Shown here: positions 33,661-42,963 of the stretch, piece by piece
Layout of the letters: the number at the start of each line of letters is the position of its first letter
How positions within the stretch are numbered: position 1 is the first letter of the stretch
From: Kingdonia uniflora
Taxonomy: Eukaryota; Streptophyta; Magnoliopsida; Ranunculales; Circaeasteraceae
Direction of reading: 5' to 3'
Length of the DNA: 64,000 nt
Assembly (NCBI GenBank): GCA_014058105.1
Contig: JACGCM010000630.1
Location: forward strand, 248,001-312,000
Position numbers and translations under genes: made by a program
Notes under the pieces: generated by a model
Databases searched by the model: none
Told to the model about the DNA's origin: nothing
Seen by the model: the letters and a program-made list of their open reading frames with translations, nothing else

Positions 33661-35242
33661 TCACGATGGACCGGGCTTCTCATTGTTAAAACGGTATATC
33701 CACATGGGGCGGTTGAGGTTGAAGAACCGAGTACTGGCAAAATATAAAAATTGAACGAGCAAAAGCTTAAGCCTTATTATGAACATTTTAGCTTCACCAA
33801 TGAAGACTTGAAGCTTCTGGACCCAGTTTATGAGGAGTGATATTCATATCCTTTTCACCCAACTTTCACTGAGTTTGGGGGTTCCTCATTTTGTCTGGCT
33901 GAAGACAATAAACTTAACGCTATCTGGGAGGCAACCCATGTTATATCAGGTATTATGTTCCGATTTTTTCCCTTCTTTTAAGGTATGTTTTCAAATATTG
34001 GGGACAATGTTTCTTTCTAGTTTGGGGGTGGGGAAAAATTGTTCACATTTTTTATTTTTTTAGAAAAAAGATAGGTCATTATGGTCATTTATGAGACTCT
34101 TTAGTAAGTTTCTGCAAGCTTATAAGTATTTGATATGGTCTAAATATTTTGGTCGTAAAAACCGTGAAGTTAAAATTTTCATCAAATACATGCTTAAAAT
34201 TTTTTGGAACATTATCGTAAGCTAGATGTACTACCCTTTAATTAGAGAAAATTTCATGTTGACTGATATTTCTCAAAACAAATGCACTTCAAGATAGTAT
34301 TGCATTTATTACTTTTGCTAGAATTTTGAGCAATCAAAGAGAATCTAGTATTTGAGGTAGGAATGATCCACTACAAGGGAAATAACTGCCTAAAGAATAA
34401 GTTCGATCCTGAAGTAATATAATAAGGATTTCAATAAGCCAAAATAGCTCTAAAAGCTTTCACGATGCAAGACATACTCGCATGATTAGAACTGAAAGAG
34501 GAAGAATTATCACCAATCTCGAGTATAGTCATGAACTATGTGAACAGAGCAAGGAATAAAGTTTAATTGTCAGAATCCAGAGCCTAGGTCACGAAGGGGC
34601 ACCAAACCCCGACAACCTAAGCCAACTGGCTGGGATTGTCGATCAACGACTCATATTATGGAGGCTTCACTAAGGAAACAAGTACTAAAATAAAAAGGCT
34701 TATAGTTATTCCCCAAAAATCAATAACAGGATTCGAATTGACTATGACACTTGTCAAACTGATCGTTAGATTTGTTTTACGAAATACGAAATAACTGGAT
34801 ATTGACTCAAGAGCCTCTAAATAAAGTTGTACGGCAGTAACTATTTTCACAACACTTGAGGATATTAGAAAAATATGTAAAATCTCATTTAAGTATTGGG
34901 TAATATCTCTAGTTTTGGATAATTCTCCAAGTTCTCTGATTATATATATGTGAAAGAATTAAATTTTAAAGGGTTTACCTTCTTAATGTTTTTACCATTA
35001 TCAGATATCAATAAGTTAGTTAAAATGACCTAATGAGTATCTAAACTACTATAATGCCCTTATTGACTTTTGTGGGTATAGTCACTGCAAACCCTTACGA
35101 GACAAAACTCGTCCTATATGGGTAACCTATAGGTTTAACGGCTTGTTGTATACGCTAAATGCAATCGTCTTAACCACGAAAGAGTTATGCTTTTATTCTT
35201 TTCTTTGCTCGAGGACTAGCAAACTTTAAGTTTGGGGGTATT
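33661..35242 (+). other. Athila 3' non-coding region with polypurine tracts
   Basis: The pol tail ends at about 33838. The motif GGGAGGCAACCCA (33926-33938) is a conserved feature I associate with the 3' region of plant gypsy elements. Two purine tracts resemble PPTs: TTTGGGGGTGGGGAAAAA (34021-34038) and AGTTTGGGGGTATT directly before the 3' LTR (about 35229-35242). No envelope-like frame is visible in this 1.6 kb. Confidence 0.7.
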
Positions 35243-36374
35243 TGATGGACACATAAAATGACCATTATTCCCCTATGACTTAATGTTTATTATTCTTAAA
35301 TTTATTATTAAACATGACTTATAAAACCAATTTGTATATTTCAGGTCACATGGAGCTCATTTACCAAATATGTACAAATACCGGGATGTATAGCTCAAAG
35401 GATGAACTCTTGGAGAAGGATGTAAAGTTGTCAAACACAAGGGTCCCACATTGGGAGGTTACAATTTTAGAGGATAACTCTTGGAGGTTACAAATTTATG
35501 TACATTCATGGCATAGGTTATAAATCTAATATTAAATGTAACAACCCTCTTCTTCATCTATAAAAGGAGAGGTGGTGAGCTCATAAGATCATCCAATTTT
35601 GAGATAATCATTCTTGTAGAGTGCAAAAGAGCATTATTGGAGTAAGTTGGTGCAAGTCTTGTAAGCATTTGGAACATTTTATTTTGTAAGTCAATAAAAT
35701 TCCTCTTTTTGTTGTTAGCTTATGTTCATTTCATTCTCATATCATTTAGGTTTTATAGTTGTTATAATGGCCGGCTAAGTCCTCACCAGGGGTGAGGATG
35801 GATCCGCCATAAGCGTATGATATCATGTAGTAGAATGTATTTTTCTCCAACACAATATGAACATATTATCACAAATCCCAAAACTATATTGTTGGAGACA
35901 TCCATTATCATCCTATGATCTCTTTAAGTAGAAATATATGAAAAATTTTATGATTCTCAAATGATATAGTAAAATTGTATTAATATTGTATTTTTCTAAT
36001 GTATGATTCTAATTAATATTTCATAGTTAGCACAGCTTTCATGGAATGTGTTTTTAGTACATACTTAGTTCATACAATATATTATACTTGAGTTATAATT
36101 AATCATGGGATTACATCGACAAAATGTCGAAGTTTGTTATTTCAATTAAGTGGAGAATTTAATATACGATACTATGTTGATATTGTATGTAAATGGTGGT
36201 GAAATCCGAAGCCCCTAGACTTTTATTCTTGAGTAAAACCGTATCATTGATTTTTACGGTTTTACAACCTTAGTTTACTAAAACACAATACCAAAACTAA
36301 TTTCTAGTTCCGTTCGAAAGTGAACGACACTCTAATTTTTACCCATACTAAACACCGGATTTTGACTGTTATCA
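35243..36374 (+). repeat. 3' LTR (1132 bp) of the Athila-like element
   Basis: Same length as the 5' LTR, with TGATGGACACATAAAATG ... GACTGTTATCA ends. It is followed by the TSD agctt (36375-36379), after which the Tat sequence resumes. Confidence 0.95.
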
Positions 36375-38648
36375 AGCTTCACGGGTAACCCAGGAGTCAG
36401 AGCGTCGAGTTCTTCTTCCTGAGCATCACCTTCGGCTACTGCAGGTATTGAAGCTTTAGCCTCCGTCACCTCGTTCTCAGCATTAGAGTCTACGAAAGCT
36501 AGACTCGCAGCAGCGGCAATACCTTTGTAGAAGTCTTTCCTCTCCTCCATAGCCTCGAATTGAGTCACAAAGTTGGACTTCATCTAGTTCAATAAATCGA
36601 GGAGATGGCAATCAGTTTCTTCTTTGGTTTGGGCCAGTGTCACGAAGGTGGACTTTTGTAGAGATAAGGCCTCCTCTTTCTCATTCGCCAGCTCAGACCT
36701 GATTTTCTCAATCTCCTTCATCTTCTCCCCCAAACACATCAGCTTCGTGTCCCGAATACCAGCTTCCTTCATTTTCATCGAACCAATCCTAAGCTTCTCC
36801 AGCTTAGCCTCCAGATCCTCCTTCTCTCTCACCAGATCATCTTTTTCGTTGGTGAGCTCCTTTATAATGTTTTTAGAGACAAGGAGCTCATTGGCGAGGC
36901 TCTAACCACCAAGCATCTGAGGCTTGGCATCTAGAAGAAGCTTCTTGATCTGTATTATAACATAAACATGAGATCTCGAAGACGAAACCAAAGTCATTAA
37001 ACGACTAAAGGCAAGAAAATTCCTCACATGGTTCATCGTACGATGACCTTCAATGAAGAAAGTTGACAAACTCTCTCCCCCAACGAGGTAGTTGGCAAAC
37101 TCTTCTTCTAAAGAGTTGTTCCCATACGCATAAGACTCAATCGTCCACTGTATTTCCTCCTCTGAACTTTCAAGAGTTCCCCCCAGCCTTCGACTTTAAC
37201 AAGTTAAGGGGACCCTTCTTCCCTGCTGCAGTTCTCTGCTGTGTAGCAACAACCACCTTCGTTGGTCAACCTTCTGGGACATTTGTAGTCCCCAGCCCCA
37301 TACCTTCATCCATCTCTTTCCTCTCCACTAGAGGTTGACGAAGCAATAACTTAGATAATTGTACAGGGGCAAGAGGAGCATTGGCAGCTCATTTCCTCTT
37401 ATTTCTCCTAAAAACCCCAATTAGAAGAGCTTCTGCCTCTACAGTAGTTGAGTAAGTGGTATACCCACTCAGAGCAGGGTTTTCAAGGGGAATACTTGCT
37501 TCAGCGGCCCTCTTATTTTTTACCGACATCTTCCCGTCAATTAATGGAATCTCTGACCCTTTAGTTCGGGATCTCTTCAGCCCAACCTCCTGGAACAAAC
37601 CTTTGACCTTCTCTTGGTCTTCGACTAGCGAATCAATTCGGCCAAAATAATTGGCTCTCAAATTATACAACTTTTCCTTCACTGAAGACTTTTTATCGAT
37701 CTCCTAACACTACACACAGCACAACATGAGTTAAAACATCATCAATCAGGCAGAAAAACAAAGTTTGAGAACATATACATTTTAGTTTAAAAACAAACCT
37801 AAGTGAAAACTTTTTCTCTTCTGGGGCTTCCCAGGGTCTTTGGGATCAAATTCATAGTTCTCCGACACTAATAGCCTATCGGCAAAATACTGCCCCCCCC
37901 CCAGTCAATACCATCTCATAAAAGAGCAGTCTCTTAAAAAACCTAGCTAAGTATCTATAACCTACTTTATGAGGATTATATTTTAATGTGTAATACACAC
38001 ATATATAAGTCATCCACATATATCACTTCCTCCTCCATTTCCTCTAAACGACCATTTCACAGCCACAACTCTATATAGGTCATATACATTAAGATTGAAC
38101 TGACAAGGGACATCATCGAAGAAATTTAAAAACTTCTTCTGGTCAGCTCGAAGAGGCAACTTCAACTCTTTCTTTATTTGTTCACGATGTAAGAGAATCC
38201 CATTCATTGGGAGATCTTGGTCCATCATCTCCTCAAGATACTCCGCCAGTATAACATCCTCCGGGATGCCATACTTCTGTATAAAACTCAGAATTACGTT
38301 TGTTTATGGGGCATCCCCATAACATTTCCCAAAAAAATCCATCTCTCCCTCCACCTCTCCTCCTTCACTACCTCTACCCGTACATTCTTTCCGGTCACTT
38401 TTTTGTGGCTCATGTTCCACATCAGTTTCTGTTCTCTCCCCCTCTGAAACCTTGACGACCTCAGCCTCCAAATCCACTCGATTCTAATGAGCAACCTCTG
38501 TACTATTTTCCACCACTCTGTACTCACTACCCAACCCTTATACGAAGGAAGTAACATACATTATTAACGGTTCTACATCGACAAGATTTTTGAAAATTCT
38601 CTCTGAATCTGTATCAGGGTAGTTAGTATTTGGAACTGACTCAGCCAT
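36375..38648 (-). pseudogene. Antisense accessory frame of the Tat element, coiled-coil C-terminus
   Basis: Read on the minus strand. The likely start is the ATG at about 38648 (MAESVPNTNYPDTDSERIFK), followed by an acidic region and [40 protein letters not shown] and [20 protein letters not shown] (38010-38270). A probable intron or degraded gap lies at about 38030-37700. Then comes EKLYNLRANYFGRIDSLVED (37682-37389) and finally a heptad-rich, Lys/Glu-rich coiled coil (KDDLVREKEDLEAKLEKLRI and onward, 36870-36584) and an acidic tail (36583-36380). Tat-lineage elements are known to carry an extra frame, sense or antisense, between integrase and 3' LTR; its function is unknown. Two or more stops are present. 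The Athila LTR interrupts the tail: across the insertion the frame runs on at 26005-25978 for a few codons to a TAG. Confidence 0.7.
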
Positions 38649-39879
38649 TTATTTTAACCTGAAAACCATATTCCCTTTATAAGTTAGCATATTATAATAT
38701 CTTATACACTTTATAGTCTTATTTATTAAAATATACATACACTTGTCGATTTTTACCCTCCATACACATCATTCTATCTATTATTATCTTTAACATCTTT
38801 ACTTCTCTATGTTATTTAAATCTAACATCGACATAATTTTTTTTCAAAAATCACTTTTTTACCCCCACTCTTTATCTCAAAGTTTTTCCACAGGAACAAA
38901 GCTTCTCGAAGACGTTTCAGTTTCCCACCAAAATGGAGATCCCATACAAATTTTTGTTTTTCCATTATATCCGGCGCCAAATCCGACAATATACGCCGAA
39001 CATCCAGCAAAATCCTTTTCCCATAATCCCACAACTTCAAACACCTCTATTTTCTCAGAAATCTCCTAAAACCACGCCATAACACTTACGGTACCTAAAA
39101 TTCATTTTCTCCACAACCTCCCAAATCGGAGCAAAACCTGAAACCCCTATATTCTCATGCCCCATACGACACATTATCTACATCAAGCATATTCCAATTT
39201 TACCTACAAAACAGAAACAAAAGAAAACCCTTAAAACATAGTTTTCCTGACTTCCTTCGAAAATACAACTCCATACTCAAATTCCTTCCTCCGTCACATA
39301 CATGCAACTTTTATCAACAAAGGGTTTCAATAATTCATTTCAAAAACGAAACAAAGCTTGGCATGCAAGAAAAATATAAACATAATACCAACCTCGATGA
39401 CGCGCTACTTGAATATTTCTCCCCTTCGTGACTTTGGCTCTCTCAATGAGAACACCAATATTGGAAACATGAACAAGGGGTGAGCACAGAGAATCAGAAA
39501 ATACAGACAAATTTTCAAAAAGAATGGAGTGTGAACAGTCGCCACCTACAAGGGTATTTATAGGCCCCACACGACTATTCATCGTACCCCTTCGAGATCC
39601 TTCAACTACTCGCCCAGCATTACGCTTGGAGCATCTCTTCTCGAAGTGATCCTGAACCCTCCATCTCCTTACAGCCAACAAACTGTTACACTGTCGTTCT
39701 AGATCATCTAAATACATCTCTACATCTTCCATTTTCTCTATCTTCCCTAGTGCAGTTTTTAAATTCACAAAAAGAGCTTGCACATCTAATTCCTTGTACC
39801 TTAATACATCACCTACTGGAACACATCTCGCCATTTTCAATTTATTTGCCCAAATAAAACCATATTTGTTTTTATCCAC
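38649..39879 (-). other. Antisense region upstream of the accessory frame, with a TATA-like box
   Basis: On the minus strand, CTATAAATACCC lies at about 39549-39560, roughly 900 bp before the ATG of the antisense frame. A 179-codon minus-strand frame (39879-39340) spans it but resembles nothing I know; its first half (ARCVPVGDVLRYKELDVQAL, then a charged helix) could be another part of the accessory protein. I cannot decide between leader and coding. Confidence 0.4.
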
Positions 39880-40179
39880 CTCCTATTTTTCAGGAAAACT
39901 TATAACCATAATTCAAAATTCAAAATTTCCATGTATTCGATAACCTTTCACCACTACTCGAACATCGATCAACATTGTATTCAACATTTTCATCACCATC
40001 GAGACCTTCCATCACAATGTTCAAGAATATCTCGATATTTTCAAGATCAAAATAATTTTCTACAACCTATTTTCATGAACATATAAGCAAGACATGTACA
40101 ACAATAGAGTCGAAGAACAAAACATGAAATCATAAACATGCCTTTATTCCATTAAACAAATATTTACACACCACGAGGA

Positions 40180-40514
40180 TTACAAATACGACAGCGGCCG
40201 GAATAGCCCCCCATAGCTAGCCCTGCCCGCCATAACATCTTCATCTTCCACCGTCGCGTAGGTTAATTCGTGAAGGCTATTAATCTGCTCCGCCGCTGTA
40301 AGAAGAACATAGTGATAGTGGCATGGGAAGAAGAAATCCAATTCAGCACGCCCCGCCTCCATTCCGTCATTCCTTCATATGATGGCTCAGTAGGCTGGAG
40401 CATCCACGATGAAAGTGACAGCCAACCAAAATATCACTCCTTCGACTCCCAATACTTGGCGTTCGCCCGCCTCACAAATTCCTCATAAAAAACCTGAGCT
40501 CGCGTCTTCACCAT
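40180..40514 (-). pseudogene. Small antisense frame near the 3' LTR of the Tat element
   Basis: On the minus strand an ATG at about 40514 opens MVKTRAQVFYEEFVRRANAK, stops after 26 codons, and a related frame (40362-40180) continues GRAELDFFFPCHYHYVLLTA and VMAGRASYGGLFRPLSYL. A TATA-like GGCTATAAATATCC lies about 45 bp upstream (40554-40567), so the arrangement looks like a small antisense gene broken by a frameshift. I do not recognise the product. Confidence 0.45.
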
Positions 40515-40791
40515 GCTACAAAGAAAGAATGGAATACCTTCCTTTTATTATACAAGGATATTTATAGCCTATCACCCTCAATTTTACATTCCCTACAATC
40601 AAATAGACTGCCATTAATAAATATTGGACCCATGCAACGACCTGGTCAAAACTACTCTGCCACGATAAGACCTTGGAAATGACAACTGTCTTCAATTTGT
40701 TATACAGTTCATATCTAGCAGATTCGAGAAACTTCCCCAATGCAAAATTTATTCTCGATACAACAAGTAATTGTATCGAGAATGGGGCGAT

Positions 40792-41215
40792 TATAGTAGC
40801 ATATTCCCCAGTTTGATAAAGAGAAGCTAATACAACCATGTTGAAGGTATGTGATCATTCAAGAAGATATTAAGTGTACGCCTACAAATAGAGTCGCTGC
40901 GCACGATCCGTGAAGCTTGCCCACCACCCAGGAAATCAGGAGGACAATTATCTGTAACTGTCTGTACAGGCAGCTCTTAGAACAATAAGGACACACATTT
41001 TTTTACTATCATTCTTAACTTTACCTATAAAATCTCTTCGCAATTATAATAACCTAACATATATTGAATTTATCCTCCAAAATCCTCCTCGAGGTCATAA
41101 TTTTTCACAGATCAACTGAGTTTCCACGTAAAATCTACTGTGTCCTAGCATAGAATTGTAATCTCCTTACTAAAGAATTGGCAAAGTTTATCGTCAGGGA
41201 AAATATGTTATTACA
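40792..41215 (+). repeat. 3' LTR (424 bp) of the nested Tat element
   Basis: TATAGTAGCATATTCC ... ATATGTTATTACA, preceded by the purine tract GAATGGGGCGAT. It is followed by the TSD gaaag and then by the resumed copia frame. Confidence 0.92.
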
Positions 41216-42120
41216 GAAAGGCTATAAGTTATGGTATATGAGAGATCGAAAGATCATTATAAGTAGATATGTTACTTTTGATGAAGCTTCTATGATGAAG
41301 TCATATGTCTCTGAGCATGAAGAGAATACGATAAATGAGGTTTTGTAGCAGGTAAAGATTGATGCGTCTTCACATGGTCCAAATAGTTCTATTCATCTAC
41401 CGGTGTGATAACGGGTGATGAGCCATTGGTTTAAGTTCCAAATGATAAATATACAGATGAGAGTAGAACATTTGGTAGTACGGATGAGGAGACTCCGATT
41501 GTGGAGTCAATTATAATTAGTAAACCAAAGAGGAATGTGAGTAAGCCGGAATGGCTTATAATGGACATGGTATTTCTAAAGGCGAAGGCCATGATAACTT
41601 ATGCACTACCGGTCGTTGAAGAAGGTGTTCCTTCCACGACTAAACATTGGGAGGGAGTGATAAAAGAAAAGATGTATTATCTTCATAAGAATGAAACTTT
41701 GAAAGTTGCCTAAGGGAAGGAGGGCGATTAGTGGTAAATGGGTCTACAAAAGGAAATAAGGATCTCAAGATGATGTTACGCTTTAAGGCAAGTCCAATGG
41801 TAAAATACTTCTCCATTCGTATCCTATTAGCCTTGGTAGCAAATTTAAATTGGAGTTGCAACAACTCAATGTTAAGATGACGTTCTTACATGAGAAGTTA
41901 AAGGAAGAAATCTATATGACTCAGTCGAGTGGGTTTAAAGTTGCTAGAAAGGATGACTGTGCATGTCAATTGATGAAGAGATCGTTGTACAGTTTAAAAA
42001 AGTCTCTAAGACAATAGTACAAATGGACTCTTGGTATGGAGATTCATAGAGATAAAGAGAAAGAAATGCACCGTTTCTTTCCTATGGATTGATTTGGCCC
42101 CTCACGGGGATAATAAGAAC
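41216..42120 (+). pseudogene. Remaining copia pol downstream of the Tat insertion
   Basis: The sequence resumes with KGYKLWYMRDRKIIISRYVT, the segment after integrase in Tnt1/Tork-like elements, which continues the frame broken at 19394. It goes on in fragments (EWLIMDMVFLKAKAMITYAL; WEGVIKEKMYYLHKNETLKV; a damaged K-W-V-Y-K segment) and reaches pieces of the RT region (near 41860: QLNVKMTFLHEKLKEEIYMT read with stops; near 41990: SLYSLKKSLRQ). The YVDD core and RNase H are absent. Confidence 0.8.
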
Positions 42121-42159
42121 TATAGACGACTCGATCTATAGTACATAGACAACCATTGA

Positions 42160-42470
42160 TTTGGTGTAGTCGATGATTTGGTTTTTTGGGATGCTTGGTT
42201 CGATTGGGTCATTTTGGATGTTTGGTTCGATGATTTGGTCCTTTGGGACATTTGGTTCGATTTTGTTCTTTGGGACATTTGGTTGGTTTGTGTCATTTGG
42301 GACGTTTGTTTGGATTTTGTCCTTTGGGACGCTTGGTTCAATTTGGTCCTTAGCCATTTGATCAATTTTGGTCATTCGGGGTGTTGGCCTGTTAGGTTTT
42401 TTGGGACGTTTGTTTGCTTGGGTCCTTGGAGACATTTGGTGAGAACAGGTCTCATTTTTGGTTCGTTTGG
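42160..42470 (+). repeat. Imperfect minisatellite, about 28-30-bp unit
   Basis: Repeats of TTTGGGACATTTGGTTCGAT and its variants (GGGACGTTTGTTTGGATT, GGGTCATTTTGGATGTTTGG) fill 42170-42430, just before the 3' LTR of the copia element. It replaces the region where RNase H coding should lie. Both strands have open frames through it, an effect of the repeat. Confidence 0.8.
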
Positions 42471-42536
42471 TTGGTGGCTATGTTCGGCTCAGATTTCGGT
42501 TTGTTTGGTTAGGAAATCTTCACGAAGGTGGAGAAT

Positions 42537-42958
42537 TGTGAGGCTACCCTGCTTTTTGTTGGAATAGACTTTGAGTCTGTTCGAACAGACAAAATATTTG
42601 TTCGAACAGACACCGGGAAAAACCAATTTTAAGTTTTGTTTGAGTCTTTATTTTACCCCGAGATCTGAGTGATTGTATGCGTTATCCCAAGTATATAAGG
42701 GAGAGTTAGGTTTTTTAGAAGCCACCCTTGGTTAGATCTTTTTGGTAGAGGAATTCTTGAGAGAAAAACCTCATTTGTTTGTGAGATTGTTACATTGGAT
42801 CTTGAAATAAACTCTCTCTCTCTCTCTATTGTGTGTGGATGTAGGCAATTGCTGAACCACTTAAAATTCTTGTTATTAGTTTTTGTTGTATATTTCTTTA
42901 GCTTGTTCATAGTTAATCAGATCGCATCAGGGATTGGCTTCTGCGGCGCGGCTCAACA
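42537..42958 (+). repeat. 3' LTR (422 bp) of the outer copia element
   Basis: TGTGAGGCTACCC ... CGGCTCAACA, preceded by the purine-rich ACGAAGGTGGAGAAT and followed by the TSD catgg (42959-42963). It contains CCCAAGTATATAAGGGAGAG (about 42687). Confidence 0.92.
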
Positions 42959-42963
42959 CATGG

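Larger units (their letters stand above)
26011..36374 (+). mobile_element. Athila-like Ty3/gypsy element, innermost member of the nest
   Basis: Two 1132-bp LTRs (26011-27142 and 35243-36374) with TGATGG...TTATCA ends are flanked by perfect TSDs AGCTT (26006-26010 and 36375-36379). The PBS TGGCGCCGTTGCCGG (27145-27159) is the Athila type. The long leader is followed by gag (28483 to about 29570), protease (about 30340), RT (about 31230-31790), RNase H and integrase (32755-33660), a long 3' non-coding region and a polypurine tract AGTTTGGGGGTATT. The total is 10,364 bp. By hand count the LTRs differ at about two dozen of 1132 positions (about 2%), so it is the youngest layer, though stops already interrupt gag and pol. 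No envelope-like frame is recognisable. Confidence 0.95.
19395..41215 (+). mobile_element. Tat-like Ty3/gypsy element nested in the copia element
   Basis: The 5' LTR (19395-19870) and 3' LTR (40792-41215) are flanked by perfect TSDs GAAAG (19390-19394 and 41216-41220). The copia pol frame resumes immediately after the second TSD. PBS TTGGCGTTGTCTGTGGGAA starts at 19872. The order is gag (20437-21240), protease (21633-22193), RT and RNase H (22377-23520), a second RNase H-like domain (about 23670-24060) and integrase (24380-25420). Then come an antisense open region with the Athila insertion inside it, and a purine tract GAATGGGGCGAT before the 3' LTR. It spans 21,821 bp, or about 11.45 kb without the Athila element and its extra TSD. 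The extra RNase H and antisense 3' frame are marks of the Tat lineage. Pol is full of stops. Confidence 0.93.
16693..42958 (+). mobile_element. Tnt1/Tork-like Ty1/copia element, outer member of a three-level nest
   Basis: The 5' LTR (16693-17167) and 3' LTR (42537-42958) align over most of their length. Perfect 5-bp target duplications CATGG flank the element (16688-16692 and 42959-42963). The PBS TTGATATCAGAGC follows the 5' LTR. The interior has gag (17284-18177), protease (about 18222), GAG-pre-integrase and integrase (about 18600-19394). It is then interrupted by the 21.8-kb Tat element and resumes at 41216 with post-integrase pol before the 3' LTR. Without the insert the element is about 4.4 kb. 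Most of RT and all of RNase H are missing, and gag and pol carry many stops. The LTRs differ visibly, so this is the oldest layer. Confidence 0.93.

Noticed and set aside
33661..35242. Possible envelope-like gene in the Athila element
   Set aside because: I looked for a long frame with a membrane segment after integrase and saw none; only short frames exist.
36332..36583. Antisense frame running from the Tat element into the Athila LTR as a natural C-terminus
   Set aside because: The last codons are LTR sequence. The original end lies on the other side of the insertion, at 25978.
42173..42567. Open frames of 62 to 129 codons on both strands
   Set aside because: They are produced by the minisatellite, whose unit lacks stops in several frames.
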